Source: CAWGXZ01 sp963826695
Lineage (GTDB): Bacteria; Pseudomonadota; Gammaproteobacteria; Burkholderiales; Burkholderiaceae_C
Direction of reading: 5' to 3'
Length of the DNA stretch: 64,000 bases
Assembly (NCBI GenBank): GCA_963826695.1
Contig: CAWGXZ010000006.1
Location: 1-64,000, forward strand
In this document: positions 38,749 to 46,570 of the stretch, one piece after another
Layout of the letters: each line of letters starts with the position of its first letter
Numbering within the stretch: position 1 is the stretch's first letter
Made by a program: the position numbers and the translations under genes
Notes under the pieces: generated by a model
Database searches by the model: none
Told to the model about the DNA's origin: nothing
The model's input: the letters and a program-made list of their open reading frames with translations, nothing else

Positions 38749-39195
38749 GTCGAGCGCGGTGTCGGCCGGGAGCTTGCCGAGCGAGTGGTCACCTTCGACG
38801 CGTTGCAGGCCAGCCTCGACATTGCCGAAGTCGCCGCCCAGGCCGGGCAGCCCGTCGAGTCGGTCGCCGCCGTCTACTTCGACGTCGCCCAACAGCTCGG
38901 CCTGCCCTGGCTGCGCGAGAAGATCACGGCGCTGCCGGCCGACCGGCACTGGAGCGTGCTGGCCAAGGGCGCCATGCTCGACGACCTCGGCGCGCTGCAG
39001 CGGGCCATCACCGCGGCCGTGGTGGCCGCAGGCGCCGACATCGCCGACCCGTCGGCGCGGGTTGCCGCCTGGCAGCAGGACAACCGGCGCACGCTCGAGA
39101 GGACCGCGCAACTGATGGGCGAACTGCGCACGGTTTCCACACCCGAGGCAGCGATGCTGTCGGTGACGCTGCGCGAGCTGCGCAGCCTCGGTTAA
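38749..39195 (+). pseudogene. C-terminal continuation of the glutamate dehydrogenase after the amber codon
   Basis: Bases 38749-39195 are open in the same frame as the glutamate dehydrogenase and read VERGVGRELAERVVTFDALQ, then AQAGQPVESVAAVYFDVAQQ and WQQDNRRTLERTAQLMGELR up to a TAA. This is the normal C-terminal domain of the 180-kDa family, so the TAG interrupts one ancestral gene. A GTG at 38785 could start a separate 136-residue chain, but no ribosome site is visible. A C-to-T change of a CAG codon would create the TAG. Either a sequence error, a true nonsense mutation or read-through would account for it. Confidence 0.8.
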
Positions 39196-39225
39196 AGGCA
39201 GGCGGGCCTTCGTGCGCCCACCATG

Positions 39226-39256
39226 AAAAAAGCCCGGTGCATCGCACCGGGCTTTC
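39226..39256. terminator. bidirectional rho-independent terminator
   Basis: An 11-bp stem AAGCCCGGTGC / GCACCGGGCTT with an ATC loop, preceded by a run of A and followed by TTT. It lies between the convergent glutamate dehydrogenase and phasin genes. On the minus strand the stem is followed by six T, the canonical form for the phasin transcript; on the plus strand the T-run is shorter. Confidence 0.9.
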
Positions 39257-39285
39257 GGGTTCGCCGCAAGCGGCGCCGTGGCTAT

Positions 39286-39831
39286 TTAGGCAGCAGCGAC
39301 GGTCTTGCCGGCGCGAGCGACCTTGCTGGCTTCGGTCGTCAGCGCCAGGATGTTCGCCTCGGCAACGCCGCTGGCCTGCTTGGCCACCTTGTTGACGTTC
39401 TCGTAGGCCGTCGTCGCGGCAGCCATCGACGACTTGGCGAAGTTCAGCACGCTGCCGCTGAGCGGGGCGTTCTGAACGGCAGCGTCAACCGCGGCAACGA
39501 CCTTGCGCTGGGTGTCGGCAAACACGCCTTCCAGAACCTGCGTCATTTCGGCGCCGGTCTGGTTGACGATGTCGAACACGTGGCGGGCGTACGAAGCCGC
39601 CTTCTCGCCGGCCGGCTGAACGATGCTGTTCTGCAGGGCGATGAACTGGTCGGCACTGCGGATCGCCAGGGCCGCGCTGGCGGCTTCACCGGCTTCGGCC
39701 AGCGAGGTCTTGAAGGCTTGCACGTTGAGCTCGACCAGCTTCTCGACACCGGCAAATGCCTTGGTGCTGAGTTGGGTCGCGACTTCGAGGTTGGCCTTGC
39801 TGGTTTCGACGAATTTTTCGGTGGTGAACAT
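39286..39831 (-). CDS. phaP: phasin family protein (PHA granule-associated)
   Basis: A 181-residue amphipathic helical protein that coats polyhydroxyalkanoate granules and controls their size and number. The N-terminus MFTTEKFVETSKANLEVAT and the segment KLVELNVQAFKTSLAEA are typical of betaproteobacterial phasins, as are ADQFIALQNSIVQPAGEKA, the long helical middle and the Ala/Lys-rich end. AGGAG lies seven bases before the ATG. It is monocistronic: a strong promoter and two operator-like palindromes lie upstream, and a terminator lies 30 bases downstream. Its presence implies that the host makes polyhydroxyalkanoate. Confidence 0.94.
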   Translation of the reverse strand: MFTTEKFVETSKANLEVATQLSTKAFAGVEKLVELNVQAFKTSLAEAGEAASAALAIRSADQFIALQNSIVQPAGEKAASYARHVFDIVNQTGAEMTQVLEGVFADTQRKVVAAVDAAVQNAPLSGSVLNFAKSSMAAATTAYENVNKVAKQASGVAEANILALTTEASKVARAGKTVAAA

Positions 39832-39864
39832 GTGAATCTCCTGATGCGCGGGGTGCTCAAGCGA

Positions 39865-39942
39865 AATTGCTGCACCGCAACAAACCAGAATGTACCCGTG
39901 TTTTCCCTAGCATGCAAGCACTTTTGTTGCAGTGCAACAAAA
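39865..39942. promoter_or_regulatory. two operator-like palindromes flanking the phasin promoter (candidate PhaR sites)
   Basis: Site 1 (39922-39942) is a perfect 21-base palindrome: TTTTGTTGCA, one central G, TGCAACAAAA. Site 2 (39865-39884) matches it in about 15 of 20 positions (TTGCTGCACCGCAACAAA). Site 1 lies just upstream of the -35 box and site 2 covers the expected start of transcription, a layout suited to repression. TGC/GCA-rich palindromes are what the PHA-responsive repressor PhaR is known to bind ahead of phasin genes, so PhaR is the likely ligand by inference; its gene is not in the window. Confidence 0.65.
39889..39917 (-). promoter_or_regulatory. sigma-70 promoter of the phasin gene
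   Basis: On the minus strand TTGCAT (39917-39912) and TACATT (39894-39889) are separated by exactly 17 bases, a near-consensus housekeeping promoter. Transcription should start near 39882, giving a leader of about 50 bases with AGGAG before the ATG at 39831. Palindromic operator-like sites flank it on both sides. Confidence 0.7.
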
Positions 39943-39968
39943 CCGTCTCCGCGTGCCGATGCCAGGCT

Positions 39969-40328
39969 CTAGACCGTCGACGAGGCGCTTCCCGGCAACC
40001 CAGGCGGCAGCTGCACGGTCCGCAGCAACGACGCGTCTTCCAGGGCCTCGAGGCGGTGTTCGCAATGCGCCTCCAGCAGCAACAGCTCGCCGGCCGCGAG
40101 TTGTGTCGTCGTGACTTCGGTCTCGACTTCGACGCGCCCTTCGAGGCAGAGGAGCGTCGACTCGCCGTAGATGCTGTGCCGCGGTTGTGCCTCGCCGCTG
40201 CGCAGCACGACACGAATCAGTTCGAGCGACTGGGTCTTGATCAACGCGTGGGTGGTTGCTTGCGTGAGCGCGCCGCCGAGCGGACGCAGATCGATCGCTT
40301 CGCCGGGACGGGCATGTTGCAGGGCCAT
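39969..40328 (-). CDS. small cupin-domain protein
   Basis: A 119-residue single-domain cupin (beta-barrel). Residues ~30-100 form the fold: LIRVVLRSGEAQPRHSIYGE, LCLEGRVEVE and LAAGELLLLEAHCEHRLEALED. A single His in the first motif and the His of CEHRLE could bind a metal, but the second motif is incomplete. Such proteins act as small metal-dependent enzymes or sensors; function here is unknown. It starts at MALQHARPGEAIDL (40328), diverges from alkB across 127 bases, and sits upstream of the phasin gene on the same strand but behind the phasin promoter. Confidence 0.8.
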   Translation of the reverse strand: MALQHARPGEAIDLRPLGGALTQATTHALIKTQSLELIRVVLRSGEAQPRHSIYGESTLLCLEGRVEVETEVTTTQLAAGELLLLEAHCEHRLEALEDASLLRTVQLPPGLPGSASSTV

Positions 40329-40455
40329 TGTGGTTCCTTGCCGAAGTGGAGGTCCAAGGGAAAGCGAGCAGTGTGCCTGTTGCAAAACAGCTGCGCGGCG
40401 CCTGGTCGACACCTGTATATTCATACAGTTGTTGGACGCCTTCGAGGAGACCCGA

Positions 40456-41130
40456 ATGAATTTCGCCCTGCCTGCCCTGCAGCCTGCGTTCGCTCGCAGC
40501 CGTTCCGTGTTTGCCGGAGGAATCGGCCAGCGCAGTCTATTCGGCACCGACGCGCTGCCCGAGGGGCTGCACTTCGAAGCCGACTTCCTGAGTCTTGCCG
40601 ACGAAGCCGCGCTGCTCGACGCCATCGCAGCGATGCCGCTGCACGAGGCGCAGTACAAGACCTATACCGCGCGCCGGCGCATCGCCAGCTTCGGCACCGA
40701 GTACGACTTCGAGGCCAACGAGCTGCAGCGCAGCCAGCCGCTGCCCGCCAGCCTGAAACCCTTGAGCGAGCTGGCGCGCGTGCTGCTGGCACGTGCCGGT
40801 GGCCATGAGGAGCGGCGCTTCACGAACGCGGTGGTGGCCGAATACGCACCCGGCACGCCGCTCGGCTGGCACCGCGACGTGCCCGACTTCGAGACGATCG
40901 TCGGCTTCTCGCTGCGCGGCTCGGCGCGGATGCGGCTGCGGCCTTATCCGCCTGCCGATTCACGCCGCCATGCGGTTCAGACGCTGGTTCTGCCGCCCCG
41001 GTCGGCATACGTGCTGCAGGGCGAGGCGCGCTGGGAATGGCAGCACAGCATTGCACCGACCGACGAGTTGCGCTACTCGATCACCTTCCGCACCCCCGCG
41101 GACCGGCTGCGCCACCGGCGCAGCCGCTGA
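40456..41130 (+). CDS. alkB: AlkB-family 2-oxoglutarate/Fe(II) dioxygenase
   Basis: A 224-residue dioxygenase of the AlkB family, which removes methyl and etheno adducts from DNA or RNA bases by oxidation. The iron ligands are in LGWHRDVPDFETIVGFSL (HxD) and QHSIAPTDELRYSITFRT (second His, then the Arg residues that hold 2-oxoglutarate). The N-terminal nucleotide lid contains RRRIASFGTEYDFE. GAGGAGACCCGA precedes the ATG at 40456. It is convergent with the LapA-like gene and divergent from the cupin gene, so it is probably monocistronic. It is the shorter class of AlkB found widely in Burkholderiales. Confidence 0.9.
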   Translation: MNFALPALQPAFARSRSVFAGGIGQRSLFGTDALPEGLHFEADFLSLADEAALLDAIAAMPLHEAQYKTYTARRRIASFGTEYDFEANELQRSQPLPASLKPLSELARVLLARAGGHEERRFTNAVVAEYAPGTPLGWHRDVPDFETIVGFSLRGSARMRLRPYPPADSRRHAVQTLVLPPRSAYVLQGEARWEWQHSIAPTDELRYSITFRTPADRLRHRRSR

Positions 41131-41154
41131 GTCGGTGCAGCGCGAGAACCCGGT

Positions 41155-41676
41155 TCAGCTGCGGGGCAGCAGGGGGTCGAGGGTGCCGCCGGTGACGCTG
41201 GAAACCGCCTCGCGCCGCTCGAGGCGGTCGTCGAGTTCGCCCAGCGAAGCCTGCACTGCATTGGCCGACTGGTCGAGGCGCTCGCCCAGGCGCTGCTCGG
41301 CCTGCGCAATGCGCGCCTGGGTACCCGCCTGTCCTGCATCGACCGACTGGCCCAGACGCTGGAATTCGGAGGTCATCAGCCGGCTGAGCTCGGCGAATCG
41401 CGAGGCCTCGGCCTTGTCGGCCAAATCGCGCTGCGTCTGCAGCTCGCGGCCATGGCGCCGCGTCTCGAGCAACGCCGTTCCCTGCAGGTAGATCACCCAG
41501 GTGCCTGCCACCAGCGCCAGGAACAGCAGGAAACCGAGCATCACCAGGCCGAGCGGTGCCTCGACCATCATGAAGCCCAGCCACAACGAGGTCGGTGTAA
41601 CGAACGCACTCCAGTTCATCACCACCAGGGCGGTGGTAAGACCCACCAGCAGAATCAACATCAACCAGCGCAGCAT
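41155..41676 (-). CDS. LapA-like membrane protein with coiled-coil tail
   Basis: A 173-residue inner-membrane protein. Two hydrophobic helices (MLRWLMLILLVGLTTALVVMN and APLGLVMLGFLLFLALVAGTW) flank a short NWSAF...SLWLG turn typical of LapA/DUF1049 proteins. Residues ~75-155 are charged and predicted to form a cytoplasmic coiled coil (RHGRELQTQRDLADKAEASR, ARIAQAEQRLGERLDQ). LapA in E. coli helps lipopolysaccharide assembly; the longer tail here is different, so function is inferred only loosely. GGGAGAA precedes the ATG at 41676. It lies 17 bases after the SDR gene and is probably co-transcribed. Confidence 0.7.
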   Translation of the reverse strand: MLRWLMLILLVGLTTALVVMNWSAFVTPTSLWLGFMMVEAPLGLVMLGFLLFLALVAGTWVIYLQGTALLETRRHGRELQTQRDLADKAEASRFAELSRLMTSEFQRLGQSVDAGQAGTQARIAQAEQRLGERLDQSANAVQASLGELDDRLERREAVSSVTGGTLDPLLPRS

Positions 41677-41693
41677 CGTCTTCTCCCGGGAAC

Positions 41694-42704
41694 TCAGATG
41701 GCGCCGACGCTGCCGGTCACCGGCAGGACGATGCCGCTGATGTATCCGGCACAGACGGGCGAGGCCAGAAAGACATAGGCCGGCGACAACTCCTCGGGTT
41801 GCGCGACGCGCTTCATGTCGGTTTGCTGACCGAATTTCTTCACCGATTCGGCCGGGCGGTCGGCGGGATTGAGCGGCGTCCATACCGGCCCCGGGGCGAC
41901 TGCATTGACCCGGATGCCCTTTTCCATCAGGTTCTGCGCCAGCGATTTCGTGAACGCGTGGATCGCACCCTTGGTCGTCGCATAGTCGAGCAGGTTGCCG
42001 CCGCCTTCGAGGCCGACCACCGAGCCGGTGTTGATGATCGAACTGCCGCGCTTCAGGTGCGGCAAGGCGGCGCGCGCCATGTGGAAGTAGCCGTAGACGT
42101 TGGTGCGCAGCGTTTCGTCGAAGCGCTCATCGGTCAGGTCCTCGAGCGAATCGGCATGCTCCTGGAAGGCGGCGTTGTTGACCAGCACGTCGAGCTTGCC
42201 GAAGGCTTCGACCGTCCTTGCCACGGCGTCCCGGCAAAAGGCCGGGTCCTTGACGTCGCCCGGGAGCAGGATGCAGCTGCGGCCCTCGGCCTCGACGCAG
42301 CGCCGCGTCTCCTGCGCATCCTCGTGCTCGTTGAGGTACGCCACCGCCACATCGGCGCCTTCGCGTGCGAACAGCACCGCCACCGCCCGGCCGATGCCCG
42401 AATCGGCACCGGTGATCAGTGCCGAGAACCCGGCCAGCTTTTCGCTGCCGCGGTAGCCGGGTGCCATGAACTGGGGCTGCAGCTCGAGCAGGGCCTCGAT
42501 TCCGGGCTTCTCGAGGTGCTGCGCGGGCAAGTCGCGGGGATGCTCGCGAGCGCCGGCCTGCACCCCCTTGCTCCCGGCATCGCCGGAGTTCCCACCCGCC
42601 GACGACGCGTCATGCGCGTCCTGTTCGCGCTGGATGGCGCGCTGCCGGCTCGCCACCTCTTCGGCATGGTCGCGGTAATCGTTCGAATTCGGCTCCAACG
42701 GCAT
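41694..42704 (-). CDS. stress-type SDR oxidoreductase (YghA/general stress protein 39-like)
   Basis: A 336-residue short-chain dehydrogenase with an ~85-residue N-terminal extension rich in Glu, Arg and Asp. The catalytic part has ALITGADSGIGRAVAVLFA (cofactor), VLVNNAAFQE, SSIINTGSVVG, LLDYATTKGAIHAF (Tyr-xxx-Lys) and IRVNAVAPGPVWTPL. The extension and QPQFMAPGYRGSEKL are typical of the YghA/GSP39 group, often induced by general stress. At the annotated ATG (42704) a GAGGAG touches the start codon with no spacing; the TTG two codons downstream (42698) has ideal spacing and may be the real start. Native substrate unknown. Confidence 0.88.
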   Translation of the reverse strand: MPLEPNSNDYRDHAEEVASRQRAIQREQDAHDASSAGGNSGDAGSKGVQAGAREHPRDLPAQHLEKPGIEALLELQPQFMAPGYRGSEKLAGFSALITGADSGIGRAVAVLFAREGADVAVAYLNEHEDAQETRRCVEAEGRSCILLPGDVKDPAFCRDAVARTVEAFGKLDVLVNNAAFQEHADSLEDLTDERFDETLRTNVYGYFHMARAALPHLKRGSSIINTGSVVGLEGGGNLLDYATTKGAIHAFTKSLAQNLMEKGIRVNAVAPGPVWTPLNPADRPAESVKKFGQQTDMKRVAQPEELSPAYVFLASPVCAGYISGIVLPVTGSVGAI

Positions 42705-42746
42705 CTCCTCGTTCGACGCCGGGCGGCAAGCGCAGTGCCCGGCGGT

Positions 42747-43433
42747 TCAGCGGCACACCCGGGCCGGCCCGCGATCGAGATGCAGGTGGTCGGCGTGCGC
42801 CGCGTTGTAGTCCGGCGAGAGCACGCCGTCGAAAAACGGGCAGGCGCCGTTGCGCAACTCGCGCAGGAAGCGGCCCCGCGCATCGTCGGCGGGCCAGTGG
42901 CGCAGCACCTGGATACGCTGGCCGTCGCCGAGCACCACGCCGGCGATGTCGATCGCGTCGGCGCTCGCATGCTGGCTGCGCCGGCTGCTGCCGGCGATGT
43001 TGCGGCAGGCGTAGCTGCCGAGGTGCTCCAGCCGAGCCACCCCCTGGCCGAAGTGGCGGCGTGCCGCCGGCTCGACGGCGTGCCGCTCCCACAACGCGAG
43101 CGCAAGCGCCGCGCGGCACGACAGCGTCAGCGGCGGGCCGATGTGAAAGCGCGTCGCAGCAATCTGCAGCGCATTCTCGAAGCCGCACCCGGGTGCGGTC
43201 TGGCGATCGGCAAGCGGCGTGAAGCGCATCGGCACGCCGGCAAGAATCGCCCGGCAGGCGACAGGGTCCGCAGCGGCGCGAGAAGCCTTGTAGCGGGTCA
43301 GCGCGTTCGGCGGCTCGTCCAGCCGCAAGGGCGCCCACGGGTTCCAGCGATCGGGCCAGTTGCCATCGAGAACCATGGCTGCCACGGCGACGACCGCCGC
43401 GAACAGCAGTGTCGGAACGATCTTTGCCTGCAT
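42747..43433 (-). CDS. extensin-like (D-Ala-D-Ala carboxypeptidase-type fold) family protein
   Basis: A 228-residue protein with an N-terminal signal/anchor (IVPTLLFAAVVAVAAMVL). The rest matches the extensin-like C-terminal domain family: PGCGFENALQIAATRF, LALALWERHAVEPAAR, LGSYACRNIAG, SQHASADAIDIAGVVL and SPDYNAAHADHLHLD. The His/Asp pattern HAxADAxDI ... HADHLHLD resembles zinc-dependent peptidoglycan peptidases of the MEROPS M15 type, so a periplasmic wall role is plausible. It lies 42 bases upstream of the SDR gene on the same strand and diverges from the ybhP gene. Confidence 0.83.
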   Translation of the reverse strand: MQAKIVPTLLFAAVVAVAAMVLDGNWPDRWNPWAPLRLDEPPNALTRYKASRAAADPVACRAILAGVPMRFTPLADRQTAPGCGFENALQIAATRFHIGPPLTLSCRAALALALWERHAVEPAARRHFGQGVARLEHLGSYACRNIAGSSRRSQHASADAIDIAGVVLGDGQRIQVLRHWPADDARGRFLRELRNGACPFFDGVLSPDYNAAHADHLHLDRGPARVCR

Positions 43434-43565
43434 TTCGCGCCTGCTTGCACCGGTCGCCTATGCTGCCGTATATCGAAGACCTCCCGGCAGTCGGCTGCAC
43501 CCCGGCGGGGCTGCGGGGCCGTTGCGCCACTCCATCTCCATTGAACCGTCACCCGCCTGCCTTCG

Positions 43566-44342
43566 ATGACCGCCCCTGCCGAGTTCTCTTTCCGCGTCCT
43601 GACGGTCAACACGCACAAGGGATTCACCTTCTTCAATCGCAGGTTCATCCTGCATGACCTTCGCGAGGCGGTGCGAAGCGTCGGCGCCGATGTGGTCTTC
43701 CTGCAGGAAGTGCAGGGGCTGCACGACCAGCACCATCTGCGCTTTGCCAACTGGACCGAGACCCCGCACCACGAGTTCATGGCCGAAACCGTCTGGCCCG
43801 ATGTGGCCTACGGCCGCAATGCGGTCTACCCGGGCGGTCACCACGGCAATGCGCTGCTTTCCAAGTTCCCGATCGTGAGCCACACCAACCGCGACGTCTC
43901 GGTCGAAGGGCGCACCCGCAAGGAGCCCGAGCCGCGCGGCATCCTGCATTGCGTTCTGCGACTGCCGGTGCGCGAACTCGAGGTCCATGCGTTCTCGGTC
44001 CATCTCGGTCTGCGCGAGGCACACCGGCAGCAACAACTGAACCTGCTGTGCGAGATGCTGCAGCGCGAGGTGCCGCCCGACGCGCCGGTGGTCGTCGCCG
44101 GCGATTTCAACGACTGGCGGCTTCGCGCCCACGGCCCGCTGTTGCGCGGCGCGGGCCTGCGCGAGGTCTTCGTCCACAGCCAGGGCCGCGCCGCGAGAAG
44201 CTTCCCGGCGCGATTTCCGCTGCTGCCGCTCGACCGCATCTACGTGCGCAACGCGCGGGTTCATTCGCCGGTCGTGCTGCCGCGCAAGCCCTGGTCGCAC
44301 CTGTCGGACCATGCGCCGCTGGCCGCGGAGATCGTGCTGTGA
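43566..44342 (+). CDS. ybhP: endonuclease/exonuclease/phosphatase-fold protein, YbhP-like
   Basis: A 258-residue EEP-fold hydrolase. Metal and catalytic residues are visible in VVFLQEVQG (Glu), VYPGGHHGNALLSKF (His), FSVHLGLREAHR, VVAGDFNDW (Asp, Asn) and a C-terminal LSDHAPLAAEI (Asp-His). The order ybhP-clsB-ybhN is the same as in E. coli, where the three form a cluster around cardiolipin synthase B. The substrate of YbhP is not established; a phospholipid or phosphoester is an inference. Its TGA overlaps the GTG start of clsB. Confidence 0.88.
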   Translation: MTAPAEFSFRVLTVNTHKGFTFFNRRFILHDLREAVRSVGADVVFLQEVQGLHDQHHLRFANWTETPHHEFMAETVWPDVAYGRNAVYPGGHHGNALLSKFPIVSHTNRDVSVEGRTRKEPEPRGILHCVLRLPVRELEVHAFSVHLGLREAHRQQQLNLLCEMLQREVPPDAPVVVAGDFNDWRLRAHGPLLRGAGLREVFVHSQGRAARSFPARFPLLPLDRIYVRNARVHSPVVLPRKPWSHLSDHAPLAAEIVL

Positions 44343-45550
44343 GGTCGCGCTGGATCCCGGGCAACCGCATCGAGCTGCTGGAGAACGGCGAGGGCTTCTT
44401 CCCGCGCGTCTTCGAGGCCATTGCCAACGCCCGCACCGAGGTTCTGGTCGAGACCTTCATCCTGTTCGAGGACAAGGTCGGCCTGGCGTTGCATGCGGCA
44501 TTGATGGCCGCTGCCCGGCGTGGTGTCCACGTCGAGCTGACGATCGACGGCTACGGCTCGCCGGACCTGAGCGACGACTTCATCGGGCAGCTCACCGGTG
44601 CCGGCGTGCGGCTGCACATCTTCGACCCGCAGCCGCGGGTCTTCGGTTGGCGCTACAACGTCTTTCGCCGGATGCACCGCAAGATCGTCGTCGTCGACGG
44701 CCAGCGGGCCTTCGTCGGCGGCATCAACTACTCGGCCGATCACCTGGCCGACTACGGCCCCGAAGGCAAGCAGGACTACTCGATCGAGATCGAGGGGCCG
44801 CTGGTCGATGAAATCCACCGCTTCGTCCTCGAACAGCTGCCGCAGGCGCGGCCGACGCGGCGCTGGTTCCGCATCCGTCGCAAGCTCGCCATGGGGCCGG
44901 CCCAGGCAGCGGCCGGTCAGGCGCGCACGATGTTCGTCGTGCGCGACAACCGCGACCACCGCACCGATATCGAGCGGCACTACCGGGCGGCGATCCGGGC
45001 GGCCAGGCAGCGCATCATCATCGCCAACGCCTACTTCTTCCCCGGCTACCGGCTGCTGCGCGACCTGCGCCGTGCGGCACGGCGCGGCGTCGAGGTCGCG
45101 CTGATCCTGCAGGGCGAGCCCGACATGCCGATCGTCAAGACGGCGGCGGCGCTGCTCTACGAGGACCTGCTCGAGGTCGGCGTGCGCATCCATGAATATG
45201 TCGAGCGGCCGCTGCACGGCAAGGTGGCGCTGGTCGACGATGAATGGTCGACCGTCGGGTCGAGCAATCTCGACCCGCTCAGCCTTTCGCTCAACCTCGA
45301 GGCCAACGTCATGATCCGCGACCGCGACTTCAATGCCCACCTCGCCGGGCGGCTTCAGGCGCTGATTGCCGACAGCTGCAACGAGGTCACCTTCGAGTCG
45401 CTCGAGCCGCACCGGCCCTGGTCGAAGTTGCGCAGCTTTTTCGTCTTCCACCTGCTGCGCCTGTACCCGCGCTGGGGGATGCTGCTGCCGGCCCAGGTGC
45501 CGACCATCGTCTCGCTGGCCGGCCAGCGCAGCCCCGGGTCGCCGGCATGA
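44339..45550 (+). CDS. clsB: cardiolipin synthase B
   Basis: A 403-residue phospholipase D-superfamily synthase that makes cardiolipin from phosphatidylglycerol. Two HKD motifs are present: HRKIVVVD (residues 113-120, then FVGGINYS) and HGKVALVD (then EWSTVGSSN). The start is a GTG at 44339 that overlaps the ybhP stop; it gives the N-terminus RSRWIPGNRIELLENGEGFF that the family shares. Its stop overlaps the ATG of ybhN (ATGA, 45547-45550). The length agrees with E. coli ClsB (413). There is no N-terminal membrane anchor, as expected for ClsB. Confidence 0.93.
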   Translation: MRSRWIPGNRIELLENGEGFFPRVFEAIANARTEVLVETFILFEDKVGLALHAALMAAARRGVHVELTIDGYGSPDLSDDFIGQLTGAGVRLHIFDPQPRVFGWRYNVFRRMHRKIVVVDGQRAFVGGINYSADHLADYGPEGKQDYSIEIEGPLVDEIHRFVLEQLPQARPTRRWFRIRRKLAMGPAQAAAGQARTMFVVRDNRDHRTDIERHYRAAIRAARQRIIIANAYFFPGYRLLRDLRRAARRGVEVALILQGEPDMPIVKTAAALLYEDLLEVGVRIHEYVERPLHGKVALVDDEWSTVGSSNLDPLSLSLNLEANVMIRDRDFNAHLAGRLQALIADSCNEVTFESLEPHRPWSKLRSFFVFHLLRLYPRWGMLLPAQVPTIVSLAGQRSPGSPA

Positions 45551-46527
45551 GCCCCGCCAACGCTGCACCCGGTCCCGGATCGACGGCGCGCCCCTGGTGG
45601 CCGTGGGTCAAGCGCGCGGTGACACTCGCCTTCTTCGGACTCGTCGCCTGGCTGCTGGTGCACCAGGCACGCGCGGTCGACTGGCCAGCCGTCTGGAAGT
45701 CGCTGCAGAACCACCCGGTACGCGGCTTGATGATCGCCGGCGCACTGACGGTCACCAGCCATCTGCTCTACAGCTGCTTCGACCTGCTGGGGCGCCACCA
45801 CACCGGGCACCGCCTGCCCAAGCCGATGGTCATGCTGACGACTTTCGTCAGCTACGCCTTCAACCTGAACCTCGGCTCGCTGGTGGGTGGCATCGCCTTT
45901 CGCTACCGGCTCTATTCGCGGATGGGGCTCGACACCGCAACCACCTCGCAGGTGCTGGCGATCAGCATGCTGAGCAACTGGCTCGGCTACCTGCTGCTTG
46001 CCGGGCTCGCGTTCTCGCTGCGGCCGTTCGCACTGCCACCCGACTGGGCGATCGGCCAGTCTGCGCTCAGGCTGCTCGGCGTCGCACTGCTGGTCGCCAC
46101 CGCGACCTACGTGGGCCTGTGCGCCTTCTCGACCCGGCGCGACTGGACGATTCGCGGCCATTCGCTGCGGCTGCCTTCACTGCGCTTTGCCCTGCTGCAA
46201 CTCGGCATGTCCTCGCTGAACTGGTCGGTCATGGGGGGCATCATCTACGTGCTGCTGCAGCAGCGGGTCGACTATCCGACGGTGCTCGGCGTGCTGCTGG
46301 TCGCTGCCGTTGCCGGCGTGATCACGCACGTGCCCGCAGGCATCGGGGTGCTCGAGGCGGTATTCGTCTCGCTGCTGGCGGACCAGGTGCCGAAGTCGGA
46401 GCTGCTGGCGGCGCTGCTGGTCTATCGGGGGATGTATTACCTGCTGCCACTCGTACTGGCAACGGGATTGCATCTGGTGCTGGAGGCGAGGACGCGGGGC
46501 ATGGCGGAAGCGGCCGCTGCGGGGTGA
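45547..46527 (+). CDS. ybhN: YbhN-like membrane protein (lysylphosphatidylglycerol synthase TM family)
   Basis: A 326-residue inner-membrane protein with about eight helices and the UPF0104/LPG synthase transmembrane signature: FVSYAFNLNLGSLVGGIAFR, YSRMGLDTATTSQVL, THVPAGIGVLEAVF and VYRGMYYLLPLVLA. The domain is that of the flippase half of MprF without the aminoacyl transferase half, so it may move lipids across the membrane. It is last in the ybhP-clsB-ybhN operon, with ATGA coupling to clsB. An inverted-repeat region follows, starting about 45 bases downstream. Confidence 0.9.
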   Translation: MSPANAAPGPGSTARPWWPWVKRAVTLAFFGLVAWLLVHQARAVDWPAVWKSLQNHPVRGLMIAGALTVTSHLLYSCFDLLGRHHTGHRLPKPMVMLTTFVSYAFNLNLGSLVGGIAFRYRLYSRMGLDTATTSQVLAISMLSNWLGYLLLAGLAFSLRPFALPPDWAIGQSALRLLGVALLVATATYVGLCAFSTRRDWTIRGHSLRLPSLRFALLQLGMSSLNWSVMGGIIYVLLQQRVDYPTVLGVLLVAAVAGVITHVPAGIGVLEAVFVSLLADQVPKSELLAALLVYRGMYYLLPLVLATGLHLVLEARTRGMAEAAAAG

Positions 46528-46570
46528 TTCGCGGGCGGCTGCGGGCCTCGGGGGGGATTCCGTTTGTGCC

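Noticed and set aside
34300..39111. 1603-residue minus-strand open frame opposite the glutamate dehydrogenase
   Set aside because: Exact antisense of a recognised enzyme; composition is a mirror of high-GC codon use, and no ribosome site or motif is seen.
38785..39195. Independent 136-residue gene after the glutamate dehydrogenase
   Set aside because: It is in frame with the dehydrogenase and matches its normal C-terminus; no separate ribosome site. Treated as the cut-off tail.
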